Of a stretch of DNA of 41,413 nt, positions 7,297 to 15,163 are shown piece after piece. The notes beneath the pieces were generated by a model. It was not told the origin of the DNA. It saw only the letters and a list, made by a program, of their open reading frames with translations, and searched no databases. Both the position numbers and the translations under genes were made by a program. The stretch comes from an uncultured Collinsella sp. (GTDB lineage Bacteria > Actinomycetota > Coriobacteriia > Coriobacteriales > Coriobacteriaceae). Position 1 is the stretch's first letter. Each line of letters starts with the position of its first letter. The DNA lies in assembly GCA_900751755.1 (NCBI GenBank), contig CAADSP010000051.1, positions 1 to 41,413 of the forward strand, given 5' to 3'.

Positions 7297-8235
7297 TTAT
7301 CCGCGGAGAAACGCGTATGCGCTCGTTGCTGCTATGGCTCCGTCAGAAACGGCGGTCACAACCTGACGCAAGCGCTTGGAACGGATATCGCCAGCAGCAA
7401 ATAGACCTGGCGTGCGGGTCGCCATGGATTCATCAGTCAAAATGCCGCCATCAGCCGCCAGATCGACAAGATGCTCAACAAGCTCGGTATGGGGTTGCGT
7501 CCCGGTAAAGACAAAGATGCCAAACGAGCCAGGCTCAAAGGTCTCGGCATGCGTCTTACCGCTTGCATTGTCCTTGAACGAAATTGTCGTGGGCATCGCT
7601 TCACCAGAAAGCTCAACAATACTAGTTTGGTACCTAACTGTAATATTGTCCTTTTCGAGTACTTTCTGAACAACACCATCAGGTGCACGGAACTGATCGC
7701 GACGCAAGACGATGGTCACGCTGCTGGCGATTTCTGACAAGAACAGGGCTTCCTCACAGGCAGCATTGCCGCCGCCAATGACAAAAACCTGCTTGCCACG
7801 GAAGAACATGCCGTCACACGTCGCGCAATACGAAACGCCACGACCGCGATACGTATCCTCGCCAGCGAAACCAGCAGATCGCGGCGTGGCACCCATGCAA
7901 GCGATAACGCTCGAGGCCAGCGTATCGCCCATATCGTGATGCACCGTAAACAGCGCTGCATCGGCATCGTAATCGATGCCCGTAACCATGCTCCATGCGA
8001 CCTGTGCTCCCAGGCCCTCTGCATGCTGCTGAAAACGCTCGCCGAGTTCGGCGCCGCTCAAGAGCGGAATGCCCGGATAGTTCTCGACTTCATTGGTCGT
8101 GGCGATCTGTCCACCCGACATGCCCTGCTCAATCACGGTCGTCGTCAGGTTGGCACGCGCAGCGTAAATGGCGGCAGCATAGCCCGCGGGGCCTCCACCG
8201 ATAATCGCAACATCAATCGGCTGATCGGTAGTCAT
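7297..8235 (-). CDS. trxB: Thioredoxin-disulfide reductase
   Basis: FAD enzyme passing electrons from NADPH to thioredoxin. 312 residues from the ATG at 8235, which has AGAGGAT 6 bases upstream; the frame extends 25 codons further but without a ribosome site. Motifs are the FAD-binding GGGPAGYAAA (residues 13-22), redox-active CATC (Cys137 and Cys140), the NADPH-binding IGGGNAACEE (~153-162) and PGLFAAGDIR near the C-terminus. No thioredoxin gene is adjacent. It is a single-gene unit with a terminator, divergent from the glycosyltransferase gene. Confidence 0.96.
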   Translation of the reverse strand: MTTDQPIDVAIIGGGPAGYAAAIYAARANLTTTVIEQGMSGGQIATTNEVENYPGIPLLSGAELGERFQQHAEGLGAQVAWSMVTGIDYDADAALFTVHHDMGDTLASSVIACMGATPRSAGFAGEDTYRGRGVSYCATCDGMFFRGKQVFVIGGGNAACEEALFLSEIASSVTIVLRRDQFRAPDGVVQKVLEKDNITVRYQTSIVELSGEAMPTTISFKDNASGKTHAETFEPGSFGIFVFTGTQPHTELVEHLVDLAADGGILTDESMATRTPGLFAAGDIRSKRLRQVVTAVSDGAIAATSAYAFLRG

Positions 8236-8352
8236 GGAATATCCTCTCGTCGATACATTGACGTTCTTTGCGCTCATACCCAAATTTACGTGAACATGAC
8301 ACTCATGCACTACAATGATAAATCGCGTAACAAAGCTGAAGGGGAGTTATCG

Positions 8353-9654
8353 ATGGATCAAACGCAGACGGGCAATAGCGCTCCCCTGCCCATGCAAGCC
8401 ACTCCCCAACCGGAGCAAATGACCGTTTTACCTGCACAAAAACCCCTGGTAACCATTGTGCACGCATCGGTTGGATCGGGCCACAAAGCCGCCGCCAACG
8501 CGATTGCACAAGCATTTGACCTTATCCGCGGCACCAAGGGAATCCCTGAGGATATTGAAATTGAAGTGCTCGATATCCTTGATTTTGGACGTATTAAATT
8601 CGACGGCAATAAGACCGCGGCTTCTTTTACGGGAGCCACACGCCCCATTTACGACCTGACCTGGCGATATACGCTTACAGGACATCTGCTCTGGGGCGGC
8701 GGCACAGCATGGTCACGAATTATGTTCCCCGCCTTCAACGAATACGTCCGGACCCGCAGGCCCATAGCCGTGGTCGCAACACACATTACGGCGGCCAACG
8801 TCGCTGTGGGCGCCCGCGTCATCACGGGTATCGATTACCCGGTCATCTGCGTGCCGACCGATTACGAAGTCGAAGGCTTTTGGCCCCACAAGGACACCGA
8901 TCTATTCTGTGTAGCCAACGAGTTTATGGCCGAAACGCTGCGCCCGCGCAAGGTTCCCGAGTCAAAGATCCGCATAACGGGCATCCCCATCCGAGCCGGT
9001 TTCGATTCAGATTACAAACGCGAAGATGAGCTCAGCAAGTTCAATCTCCCCATAGACAAAACCGTCGTATTGGTGATGGCCGGTGCAAGTTTACCCCAAC
9101 CGTACGTCCGCTTTCGCGCGGAGATGGACCGCACCCTCCCCTTCCTGCGCAGTTTCGAGGACATGCACTTTATCTTTTTGCCGGGCAAAGACACCGAATA
9201 TGCCACCCGTCTCAAGACGCTCTTCGACGCCATGAAGCTCGACAACGTCACGGTACTGGACTACGTGGACGACATGGCGGCCCTCATGCACGGCTGCGAC
9301 CTGGCAATCCTCAAGTCGGGCGGGCTCACCGTCACCGAGTGCCTGTGCGCTCATCTGCCGATGATCCTGCTGGGCAAATCATACGGTCAGGAAAAGGCCA
9401 ACACCACGATGCTAACCGGCATGGGCGCCAGCATGCATGTCACCACCGCACGAGAACTCATCGTGACGCTTCGTCACCTGCACGACCACCCTGAATCGCT
9501 CAAAGCGCTACTCATCAACGGCGAAGTACTACGCCGCCCCCACGCAGCCGAAGACATAGCCATCGCCACCATGGAGCTCGTAGGCAAACCCCAAAAGCGC
9601 AAACGAGCCTTCTGCCGCTTCTACTGGGGCGGAAAGCCCGCGCATATCCGCTAG
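8353..9654 (+). CDS. MGDG-synthase-type glycosyltransferase (processive diacylglycerol glucosyltransferase-like)
   Basis: 433 residues. ATG 8353 has GAAGGGGAG 6 bases upstream; the frame is open far upstream only because it overlaps trxB antisense. The N-terminal half carries IVHASVGSGHKAAANA (glycine-rich acceptor-side loop of MGDG_synth proteins) and CVPTDYEVEGFW. The C-terminal GT-B half has the nucleotide-sugar-binding LKSGGLTVTECLCAHLPMI. The family (GT28: UgtP, MGD1, also MurG-like) adds sugar to diacylglycerol to make membrane glycolipids or lipoteichoic acid anchors. The first ~35 residues are a Gln/Pro-rich tail. The donor and acceptor are not determinable here. The gene ends 10 bases before repeat A1. 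Confidence 0.9.
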   Translation: MDQTQTGNSAPLPMQATPQPEQMTVLPAQKPLVTIVHASVGSGHKAAANAIAQAFDLIRGTKGIPEDIEIEVLDILDFGRIKFDGNKTAASFTGATRPIYDLTWRYTLTGHLLWGGGTAWSRIMFPAFNEYVRTRRPIAVVATHITAANVAVGARVITGIDYPVICVPTDYEVEGFWPHKDTDLFCVANEFMAETLRPRKVPESKIRITGIPIRAGFDSDYKREDELSKFNLPIDKTVVLVMAGASLPQPYVRFRAEMDRTLPFLRSFEDMHFIFLPGKDTEYATRLKTLFDAMKLDNVTVLDYVDDMAALMHGCDLAILKSGGLTVTECLCAHLPMILLGKSYGQEKANTTMLTGMGASMHVTTARELIVTLRHLHDHPESLKALLINGEVLRRPHAAEDIAIATMELVGKPQKRKRAFCRFYWGGKPAHIR

Positions 9655-9664
9655 TCGAATGTCC

Positions 9665-9768
9665 GCCGCTCTGCCGGAGCCGCCCTTATATCATTCCATG
9701 CTCAAACATTCTCGCTTCGCTGCGAAACTGCGCGTGGAACGATATAAGGGCGGCTCCGGCAGAGCGGC
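9665..9768 (+). repeat. Repeat element A1: conserved core within a 28-bp perfect stem
   Basis: Arms 9665-9692 and 9741-9768 are perfectly complementary over 28 bases. The 48-base core (9693-9740) begins ATTCCATGCTCAAACATTC and ends CTGCGCGTGGAAC; its own ends can also pair. The core recurs in inverted orientation at 9951-10007 (A2), but the outer arms do not resemble each other apart from the innermost ATATC. It starts 10 bases after the glycosyltransferase stop, where a terminator would be expected, but has no T-run. Confidence 0.85.
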
Positions 9769-9847
9769 TGCGTTTACTTACTAGCAGCTACTTCGGTATC
9801 CCCTCCATTAGAACCTGCAAAGGTAAAACAGGAAAATATAAATACAG

Positions 9848-9892
9848 TAAGCCGATGCGACAAAGGGACAGCCCCTTTGTCGCACCGGCTTA
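9848..9892. terminator. Strong hairpin, possible bidirectional terminator
   Basis: TAAGCCG-A-TGCGACAAAGGG (9848-9867) pairs with CCCTTTGTCGCA-C-CGGCTTA (9873-9892), a 19-bp stem with one mismatch. It lies midway between repeats A1 and A2, between the convergent glycosyltransferase and dut genes. There is no good T-run, so termination is inferred from position. I see no coding potential in 9655-10046; the open frame there runs through the repeats. Confidence 0.5.
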
Positions 9893-9927
9893 CTAGAAAA
9901 GTAAATATTATTTCAAGCGAGTAGCCA

Positions 9928-10030
9928 CCCGCCCGCCTCTCACACATATCGTTCCACGCGCAGTTTCGCAGCGAGCGAAGCGAAGCGAGAATGTTTGAGC
10001 ATGGAATGATATGTGTGAGAGGCGGGCGGG
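9928..10030 (-). repeat. Repeat element A2: inverted copy of A1 core with different stem
   Basis: Arms 9928-9950 and 10008-10030 are perfectly complementary over 23 bases. The 57-base core (9951-10007), read on the minus strand, is the A1 core with a 9-base insertion in a GCTTCG-rich stretch and otherwise identical at nearly every position. Its arms are unrelated in sequence to those of A1. It ends 16 bases after the dut stop. Confidence 0.85.
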
Positions 10031-10046
10031 GGGGATACAAGCGTCC

Positions 10047-10490
10047 CTAGGCGACACCGCTGGAGCCGAAGCCTCCGTTGCCTCGGTCGGTTTCGTCTAG
10101 TTCTTCTACTTCTATGAGGTTGACCGTGGGGACTTCTTGGATGACGAGTTGGGCTATGCGGTCGCCTTTGTTGATTTGGATGTTGTTGGAGGGATCCAGG
10201 TTGATGAGGATAACCTTGAGTTCTCCTCGGTAGTGGGCGTCGATGAGACCCGGCGTATTGACTATAGACAGGCCCTGCTTGATGGCCAAGCCGCTGCGGG
10301 GCAGGACAAAGCCGGCGTAGCCGTCGGGCAGGGCGATGGCCAACCCAGTAGAGATCAGACGGCGTTCGAAGGGCTTCAGGACGCAGTCCTCGTTGGAGCG
10401 CAGATCCAAGCCGGCATCGGTGGGATGGGCGTATTTGGGAAGCTCGACGGTGGGGTCGAGACGCTTTATGTTGACGGTAATGCAGGACAT
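10047..10490 (-). CDS. dut: Deoxyuridine 5'-triphosphate nucleotidohydrolase
   Basis: Trimeric dUTPase that converts dUTP to dUMP, keeping uracil out of DNA and supplying thymidylate synthesis. 147 residues with all five family motifs in order: DAGLDLRS, PRSGLA, GLIDAHYRGE (catalytic Asp, Tyr), GDRIAQLV and the C-terminal RGNGGFGSSG that closes over the substrate. AAGGTG precedes the ATG. The start is 4 bases after the nrdR stop, so the two are one operon. Confidence 0.96.
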   Translation of the reverse strand: MSCITVNIKRLDPTVELPKYAHPTDAGLDLRSNEDCVLKPFERRLISTGLAIALPDGYAGFVLPRSGLAIKQGLSIVNTPGLIDAHYRGELKVILINLDPSNNIQINKGDRIAQLVIQEVPTVNLIEVEELDETDRGNGGFGSSGVA

Positions 10491-10494
10491 GGAA

Positions 10495-10938
10495 TCACCT
10501 TAGCTTGTCGAGCTCTTGCAGAAACTCATCGACGTCTTTGAAATCGCGGTAGACCGAGGCAAAACGGATGTACGCCACCTTGTCGATCTTGGCCAAGCGT
10601 TTGAGCACCATGTCACCCAACTCATGCGACGTGACGGCCGTCAGCGTGCGAGAGCGCAGCTCGACCTCAATGTCGTCGATAATCTCATTGAGCTTCTTAG
10701 TGTCGATATCGCGCTTGATGGTGGCGCGCATCAAGCCGACGAGCAGCTTATTGCGATCGAACCGCTGCTTGGTTCCGTCTGACTTAATGACCTCGATTGG
10801 GTCTTCACATCGCTCGAACGTTGTAAAGCGGTAGTTGCACGAGCAACATTCGCGACGACGCTTAATGGTGTTATTTGACTCCTGCATACGGGAATCAACG
10901 ACGCGGGTATGTGCCTTGCCGCATTTGGGACAGCGCAT
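10495..10938 (-). CDS. nrdR: Transcriptional repressor NrdR
   Basis: 147 residues. The zinc ribbon has Cys3, Cys6, Cys31 and Cys34, with RRREC and RFTTFER between and after, then an ATP-cone domain that senses ATP/dATP. NrdR represses ribonucleotide reductase genes; none are in the window. GAGGAGG precedes the ATG. The start codon lies inside one arm of a 12-bp inverted repeat (10933-10976). It is followed 4 bases later by dut and preceded 51 bases upstream by the LysM gene, so it may also be read from that gene's SOS promoter. Confidence 0.96.
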   Translation of the reverse strand: MRCPKCGKAHTRVVDSRMQESNNTIKRRRECCSCNYRFTTFERCEDPIEVIKSDGTKQRFDRNKLLVGLMRATIKRDIDTKKLNEIIDDIEVELRSRTLTAVTSHELGDMVLKRLAKIDKVAYIRFASVYRDFKDVDEFLQELDKLR

Positions 10939-10976
10939 GGTACCTCCTCTTAAACGATAACAAGGGTACCATGCGC
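10933..10976 (-). promoter_or_regulatory. Inverted repeat over the nrdR start codon
   Basis: GCGCATGGTACC (10933-10944) and GGTACCATGCGC (10965-10976) are perfectly complementary, 20 bases apart. In the mRNA the second arm holds the end of the ribosome site and the ATG, so the hairpin could hide the start of translation. Confidence 0.5.
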
Positions 10977-10989
10977 AGCGCGATAATGA

Positions 10990-11442
10990 TTACGAACGAG
11001 CAGGAACCTTAAGATGCGCACCGGCGGCGAGCGAACCATGCTCCAGATGATTGACGTTACGGATCATGTCGGAAGTCTCTTGCGTGGAAAGGCCTTCGAT
11101 TGGATATTCCTCGGCAAGCGACCAAAGAGAGTCGCCAGGCTGAACGCGAATGGTCTCATAGGTAACGTTGGAAACGGACTCGGCATACGCGGCGTGACGA
11201 GCGCTAAAGACCGACGTAGCGAGGACAAAGAAGAGCGTAAGCGCAACGGCAACGGCGACAATCGTCGGAACCTTCAGGGCAACGCGGGCCGGCGCGACTA
11301 CAGTCTGCTGATTGCGAGCAGGCTTTACGGTCAAAGGCTGAAAGCCGGAGCGGCCACCCTGAACAACCGTAAAAGTGGGTTCTGCAGGCGTCTCGAGCTT
11401 AAGGGCGAGGTTTCCCTGGACCATATTCGTTGCGTTCATCAT
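10990..11442 (-). CDS. Membrane-anchored LysM protein (YneA-type SOS division inhibitor candidate)
   Basis: 150 residues: a ~60-residue cytoplasmic N-terminus, one membrane segment (VPTIVAVAVALTLFFVLATS region), then an extracellular LysM domain starting YETIRVQPGDSLWSLAEEY and ending HLKVPA. GGAG precedes two adjacent ATGs (11442 and 11439), either of which could be used. Divergent from lexA with a LexA box inside its promoter, which is exactly the layout of Bacillus yneA, whose product delays division after DNA damage. The functional match is inferred from position and architecture, since the sequence itself is short and diverged. Confidence 0.82.
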   Translation of the reverse strand: MMNATNMVQGNLALKLETPAEPTFTVVQGGRSGFQPLTVKPARNQQTVVAPARVALKVPTIVAVAVALTLFFVLATSVFSARHAAYAESVSNVTYETIRVQPGDSLWSLAEEYPIEGLSTQETSDMIRNVNHLEHGSLAAGAHLKVPARS

Positions 11443-11510
11443 GTTCTCCTCTCGCGTGTTTTGCTGAGAACAGTTTTATCAAGCCGCGCGGACAAAAATG
11501 TCTAGCGCGA

Positions 11511-11522
11511 GAACGAATGTTC
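11511..11522. promoter_or_regulatory. LexA box 1, lexA/LysM intergenic region
   Basis: GAAC-GAAT-GTTC matches the Gram-positive LexA operator GAAC-N4-GTTC perfectly. It lies just ahead of TATTAT (11526-11531), a likely lexA -10. Confidence 0.85.
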
Positions 11523-11527
11523 GGTTA

Positions 11528-11557
11528 TTATTATCTTCGAACAGTTGTTCCTGTCAA
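11528..11557 (-). promoter_or_regulatory. Promoter of the LysM gene with LexA box 2 in its spacer
   Basis: On the minus strand TTGACA (11557-11552) and TAATAA (11533-11528) are 18 bases apart. LexA box 2, GAAC-AGTT-GTTC (11539-11550), fills the spacer, so LexA binding must exclude RNA polymerase. Confidence 0.82.
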
Positions 11558-11565
11558 GCAAAATT

Positions 11566-11579
11566 CGAACATTTGTTTG
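11566..11579. promoter_or_regulatory. LexA box 3 (one mismatch) before lexA
   Basis: CGAAC-ATTT-GTTTG matches the consensus except for one base in the right half. It lies 24 bases before the lexA ATG, probably in the 5' untranslated region, and would support autorepression. Confidence 0.65.
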
Positions 11580-11602
11580 ACATGGGTAGAGAGGATGCCC
11601 TG

Positions 11603-12247
11603 ATGGCTCGCAAAATTACCAAGCGTCAGCAGCAAATTTACGACTTCATCAAGGAATATCAGCAGGAGAAGGGTTATCCGCCCAGCGTGCGCGAGATGGC
11701 TTCTGCCGTGGGCCTTTCCTCCCCCAGCACCGTGCACGCCCATCTATCTGCCCTGGAGGCGCGCGGGCTACTCAAGCGCGATGCCACCAAACCGCGCGCC
11801 CTGGAACTCTTTAACGAGGACGGTTCCTCGGTCTCAATTTCTAAATCTGACGAGCCCACCGCACCTCGCGGAACGGTCTCGCTACCGCTCGTTGGTCGCG
11901 TCGCGGCTGGGATTCCCATTCTGGCCGAGCAGAATATCGAAGACACTTTTACTATCCCGACCGAAATCGCCACCGATCAGGGTTCCTTTATCCTTGAGGT
12001 GCATGGGAGCTCAATGATCAATGTCGGCATCTTCAATGGCGATTACATCATCGTCCGTGAACAAAAGAGTGCCATGAACGGCGAAATTGTCGTGGCCATG
12101 ATTGATGGTTCAGCGACCGTCAAGACGTTCTACAAGGAGCAGGGACGCGTACGCCTGCAGCCCGAGAATGACACCATGGAGCCTATCTATGCAACGAATC
12201 CCGTTATCTTGGGCAAAGTCGTCGGCTTGATGCGCCGGTTCTCGTAA
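11603..12247 (+). CDS. lexA: LexA repressor
   Basis: SOS repressor that cleaves itself when RecA filaments form. 214 residues from ATG 11603, preceded by AGAGAGG; an ATG at 11582 is in frame but has no ribosome site and abuts LexA box 3. The N-terminal winged helix has PPSVREMASAVGLSSPSTVHAHL. The self-cleavage site is Ala102-Gly103 in RVAAGIPIL, the catalytic Ser is Ser137 in HGSSMIN (most relatives have GDSM, here GSSM), and the base is Lys174 in ATVKTF. The stop overlaps the next start (TAATG). Confidence 0.96.
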   Translation: MARKITKRQQQIYDFIKEYQQEKGYPPSVREMASAVGLSSPSTVHAHLSALEARGLLKRDATKPRALELFNEDGSSVSISKSDEPTAPRGTVSLPLVGRVAAGIPILAEQNIEDTFTIPTEIATDQGSFILEVHGSSMINVGIFNGDYIIVREQKSAMNGEIVVAMIDGSATVKTFYKEQGRVRLQPENDTMEPIYATNPVILGKVVGLMRRFS

Positions 12248-12951
12248 TGCAAAAACGCATCACCATCTTTGACACCGTTCGCGGGTTTACGATGATTTCA
12301 ATGGCAGGTTTTCACGCTTGCTACGATCTCGCCTACCTGTACGGTTGGGATATGCCCTGGTTTACACAGACCGTCTTTCAAGACATCTGGCGTGCCAGCA
12401 TCAGCTGGGTATTCTTGTTTATCGCGGGTTGGATGTGCACGCTCTCACGCAACAATATCAAACGTGCCGCCAAATACGCCTTAGCAGCACTCGTCGTCTG
12501 GTTGGCAACAACACTTGTCTCAGTAGACGATTCGGTTAATTTTGGCATCATCTACTGCATGGCCGCATGTACCGGCATCGTGGCGTTGACCGATCCCGTC
12601 CTTAAGAAGATATCGGCGAGATGGGGCATGTCCCTATGCCTAGTGTTGTTCGCCCTCACCTGGAGTATCCCCAAAACGATCTATCCTGTCCCCTACCTGG
12701 CGTGGCTGGGATTTCCGAGCCCTGGGTTTGTTTCAGGTGATTACTACCCCATCATCCCGTTTTTCTTTATGTATCTTGCAGGATACTTCGCCGCACACAT
12801 AGCGCAGGGAATCGATAAGACCGTCCCAAGCTGGGCCTACGCCAATCCCATCCCGGCGCTCGCCAGCCTTGGACGTCACGCACTCCCCTTTTACCTACTG
12901 CATCAGCCCACTATTCTGGGCTTTTTGGAGCTCGTCTACTCGGTGCGATAA
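12247..12951 (+). CDS. DUF1624 / heparan-alpha-glucosaminide N-acetyltransferase-like membrane protein
   Basis: 234 residues with about seven hydrophobic segments. The N-terminal pattern FDTVRGFTMISMAGFHACYDL matches the acyltransferase-3-like HGSNAT catalytic family (DUF1624), which moves acetyl groups across a membrane onto sugars; the bacterial substrate is unknown. A later membrane His (PFYLLHQP) is also typical. Its ATG overlaps the lexA stop by one base, so it should be translated and SOS-regulated with lexA. Its 3' end overlaps the convergent hflX by 16 bases, with no terminator seen between. Confidence 0.8.
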   Translation: MQKRITIFDTVRGFTMISMAGFHACYDLAYLYGWDMPWFTQTVFQDIWRASISWVFLFIAGWMCTLSRNNIKRAAKYALAALVVWLATTLVSVDDSVNFGIIYCMAACTGIVALTDPVLKKISARWGMSLCLVLFALTWSIPKTIYPVPYLAWLGFPSPGFVSGDYYPIIPFFFMYLAGYFAAHIAQGIDKTVPSWAYANPIPALASLGRHALPFYLLHQPTILGFLELVYSVR

Positions 12952-14225
12952 CGCTTGAGCCGCGGCGCGATACGAGCCGGCAGCTTCGCAACAATACGAA
13001 CGCCGCCCTCAAGATATTCCTCGTGCAAAAGGGTTCCCTGTTCATGCACCAGCGTGATGAGGGCGCCCTCGCGATACGGGATATCAGCGGAGAGCAACAC
13101 ATCGGTGGCAGCCGCCTCACGAGCAATACGGTCGACGAGATCGTCGAGTCCCTCGCCCGTCTGGGCCGAGAACAGCACTGCCTCGGGATAGCGACGACGG
13201 AAACTCAATCGATCAACGCTATCGAGAAGATCGATTTTATTGAACACCGTAAGCGTCAAACGCTCGCCGGCACCGATCTCGTCAAGAACGCGATCGACTG
13301 CCTCGAGCTGGCGCTCGTAGTCCTCGTCAGAGGCATCCACAACTTTAAGGATCAGATCGGCACCAAGAACCTCAGACAGCGTGGACTTAAAGGCATCAAC
13401 GAGACCATGCGGTAGCTTTTGAATAAAGCCAACGGTATCGGTAATCGTCATGCCGCGACCGCCGGGCAGGCGATACGAACGCGTCGTCGGGTCGAGCGTA
13501 GCAAACAGCTTGTCCTGCGAAAGTACCGTAGAGCCGGTCAGGCGATTAAGCAACGTCGATTTACCGGCATTGGTATAACCGGCTAACGCGACGCGAAACG
13601 CCGGTGACTCAATGCGGCTCTTGGACTGGACATCGCGACGCTGTTCAACTTGCTTGAGCTCACGACGAAGCGCAGCGATCTTATTACGAATGAGGCGACG
13701 GTCGACCTCGAGCTGACTTTCGCCCTGACCAAAGCGTGAACCGATGCCGCCGCGCGTCTGCTCCTTGGCAAGATGGCTCCACATACCGCGCAGACGAGGC
13801 AACAGATATTGAAGCTGCGCCAGCTGTACCTGTAGGCGTCCCTCACGCGTCTGAGCATGCAGGCCAAAGATATCCAGGATCAGTGCTGTACGATCGATAA
13901 TCTTTACCGGCTCGCCCACGGCTTTCTCCAAATAGGATTGCTGCGAGGGCGATAAATCGTCGTCGAAGATAACAACATCGACATCCATACGATGCACGAG
14001 CCCGCAAAGCTCCTCAACCTTACCGGAACCGATAAACGATTTTGGATACGGCTTAACCAGACGCTGTGACAAACGCGCCACGCACTGGGCGCCAGCCGTA
14101 TGGGCCAGGCGCTCAAGCTCGTCAAGCGAACGATCGAGCGGCCATGCATTGTCGCGCCACTCAACACCAACTAAAATGGCACGCTCGGGCTCGGGAGCCG
14201 TGGGAACAAGGGGGAAACGGGCCAT
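12936..14225 (-). CDS. hflX: Ribosome-associated GTPase HflX
   Basis: 429 residues. An N-terminal HflX domain (VDVVIFDDDLSPSQQSYLE, GGIGSRFGQGESQLE) precedes a GTPase domain with G1 GYTNAGKST, G3 DTVGF and G4 NKID. HflX splits stalled or heat-damaged ribosomes. The ATG overlaps the miaA stop by one base (TAATG), so it is the last gene of a miaB-miaA-hflX run, an association also found in enterobacteria for miaA and hflX. Confidence 0.95.
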   Translation of the reverse strand: MARFPLVPTAPEPERAILVGVEWRDNAWPLDRSLDELERLAHTAGAQCVARLSQRLVKPYPKSFIGSGKVEELCGLVHRMDVDVVIFDDDLSPSQQSYLEKAVGEPVKIIDRTALILDIFGLHAQTREGRLQVQLAQLQYLLPRLRGMWSHLAKEQTRGGIGSRFGQGESQLEVDRRLIRNKIAALRRELKQVEQRRDVQSKSRIESPAFRVALAGYTNAGKSTLLNRLTGSTVLSQDKLFATLDPTTRSYRLPGGRGMTITDTVGFIQKLPHGLVDAFKSTLSEVLGADLILKVVDASDEDYERQLEAVDRVLDEIGAGERLTLTVFNKIDLLDSVDRLSFRRRYPEAVLFSAQTGEGLDDLVDRIAREAAATDVLLSADIPYREGALITLVHEQGTLLHEEYLEGGVRIVAKLPARIAPRLKRYRTE

Positions 14226-15163
14226 TAGGCAGCCTCAATACGATGCAGGATGTCCTCAACGACCTCATCGATCGTAAACTCGTCCATATCAAACCACACG
14301 ATACGGTCATCGCGCTTAAACCACGAAAGCTGACGTTTGGCATAGCGACGCGAACGCATCTTGATGAGTTCGCGAGCCTCATCCATAGAAATCACGCCAT
14401 TGAAAGCATCAATGATCTCTTTATAGCCAATTGCCTGCATCGAAGTCAGGGCATCTCCCAGCCCCTGGTCCATAAGACCGCGAACCTCATCAACAAGACC
14501 CTGTTCAAACATCAGATCGACACGCAGGTTAATGCGCTCGTAGAGCACCTCGCGATTACGCGTCAGACCAAACCATAGAGCATGATAATGCTCGCGCGGA
14601 ACACTAAACTGACTTTTTTGCTGTGCATAGGAGATACCATCATCATGCATCTCGAGCGCACGAATCACACGGCGCACGTTATGGGGATGAATAACAGCAG
14701 CCGATTCTGGGTCGCGCTCGGCAAGCAGGGCATGCAGTTCTTCCTCGCCAATACGCTCGGCAAGCTCCTGATAGCCCACACGGCGATCGTCCTCAAGTTC
14801 ACCCGAGGGAAAGTCCATCTCATCGAGGGCGGCCTTGAGATATAGCCCCGTACCTCCGCAAAAAACCGGCAGACAACCCGAACCAATGAGACGTTCAACA
14901 TGCGCGCGAGCGTCAGCCTGATAAAGCGCAGCAGAATATGCCACACCCGGCTCTACAATGTCGACGAGACGCAGCGGCGCCGTACACTCATCGGGCGTCA
15001 TCTTTGCGGTACCGATGTCCATGCCGCGATAGATTTGCATCGCATCGCACGACAGCACTTCGGACGAAAGACGAGCGGCCAAACGGTCGGCAACATCACT
15101 CTTACCAACCGCCGTCGGACCGACGATCGCAACGGCGGAAAGACCTGCCCCGGAAGAAACCAT
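14225..15163 (-). CDS. miaA: tRNA dimethylallyltransferase
   Basis: Adds an isopentenyl group to A37 of tRNAs reading UNN codons, the substrate for MiaB. 312 residues. The P-loop is GPTAVGKSDVA, followed by SCDAMQIYRGMDIGTAK, and the FCGGTGLYLKA region contacts the isoprenoid donor. The ATG overlaps the miaB stop by one base, and its own stop overlaps hflX. Confidence 0.96.
   Translation of the reverse strand: MVSSGAGLSAVAIVGPTAVGKSDVADRLAARLSSEVLSCDAMQIYRGMDIGTAKMTPDECTAPLRLVDIVEPGVAYSAALYQADARAHVERLIGSGCLPVFCGGTGLYLKAALDEMDFPSGELEDDRRVGYQELAERIGEEELHALLAERDPESAAVIHPHNVRRVIRALEMHDDGISYAQQKSQFSVPREHYHALWFGLTRNREVLYERINLRVDLMFEQGLVDEVRGLMDQGLGDALTSMQAIGYKEIIDAFNGVISMDEARELIKMRSRRYAKRQLSWFKRDDRIVWFDMDEFTIDEVVEDILHRIEAA

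Noticed and set aside
7936..8352. N-terminal extension of the glycosyltransferase frame
   Set aside because: It overlaps trxB antisense and its promoter region; ATG 8353 has a strong ribosome site and the homology begins after it.
9774..10040. 88-codon open frame through the repeats A1-A2 interval
   Set aside because: It runs through inverted repeats and a hairpin; no ribosome site and no protein-like composition.
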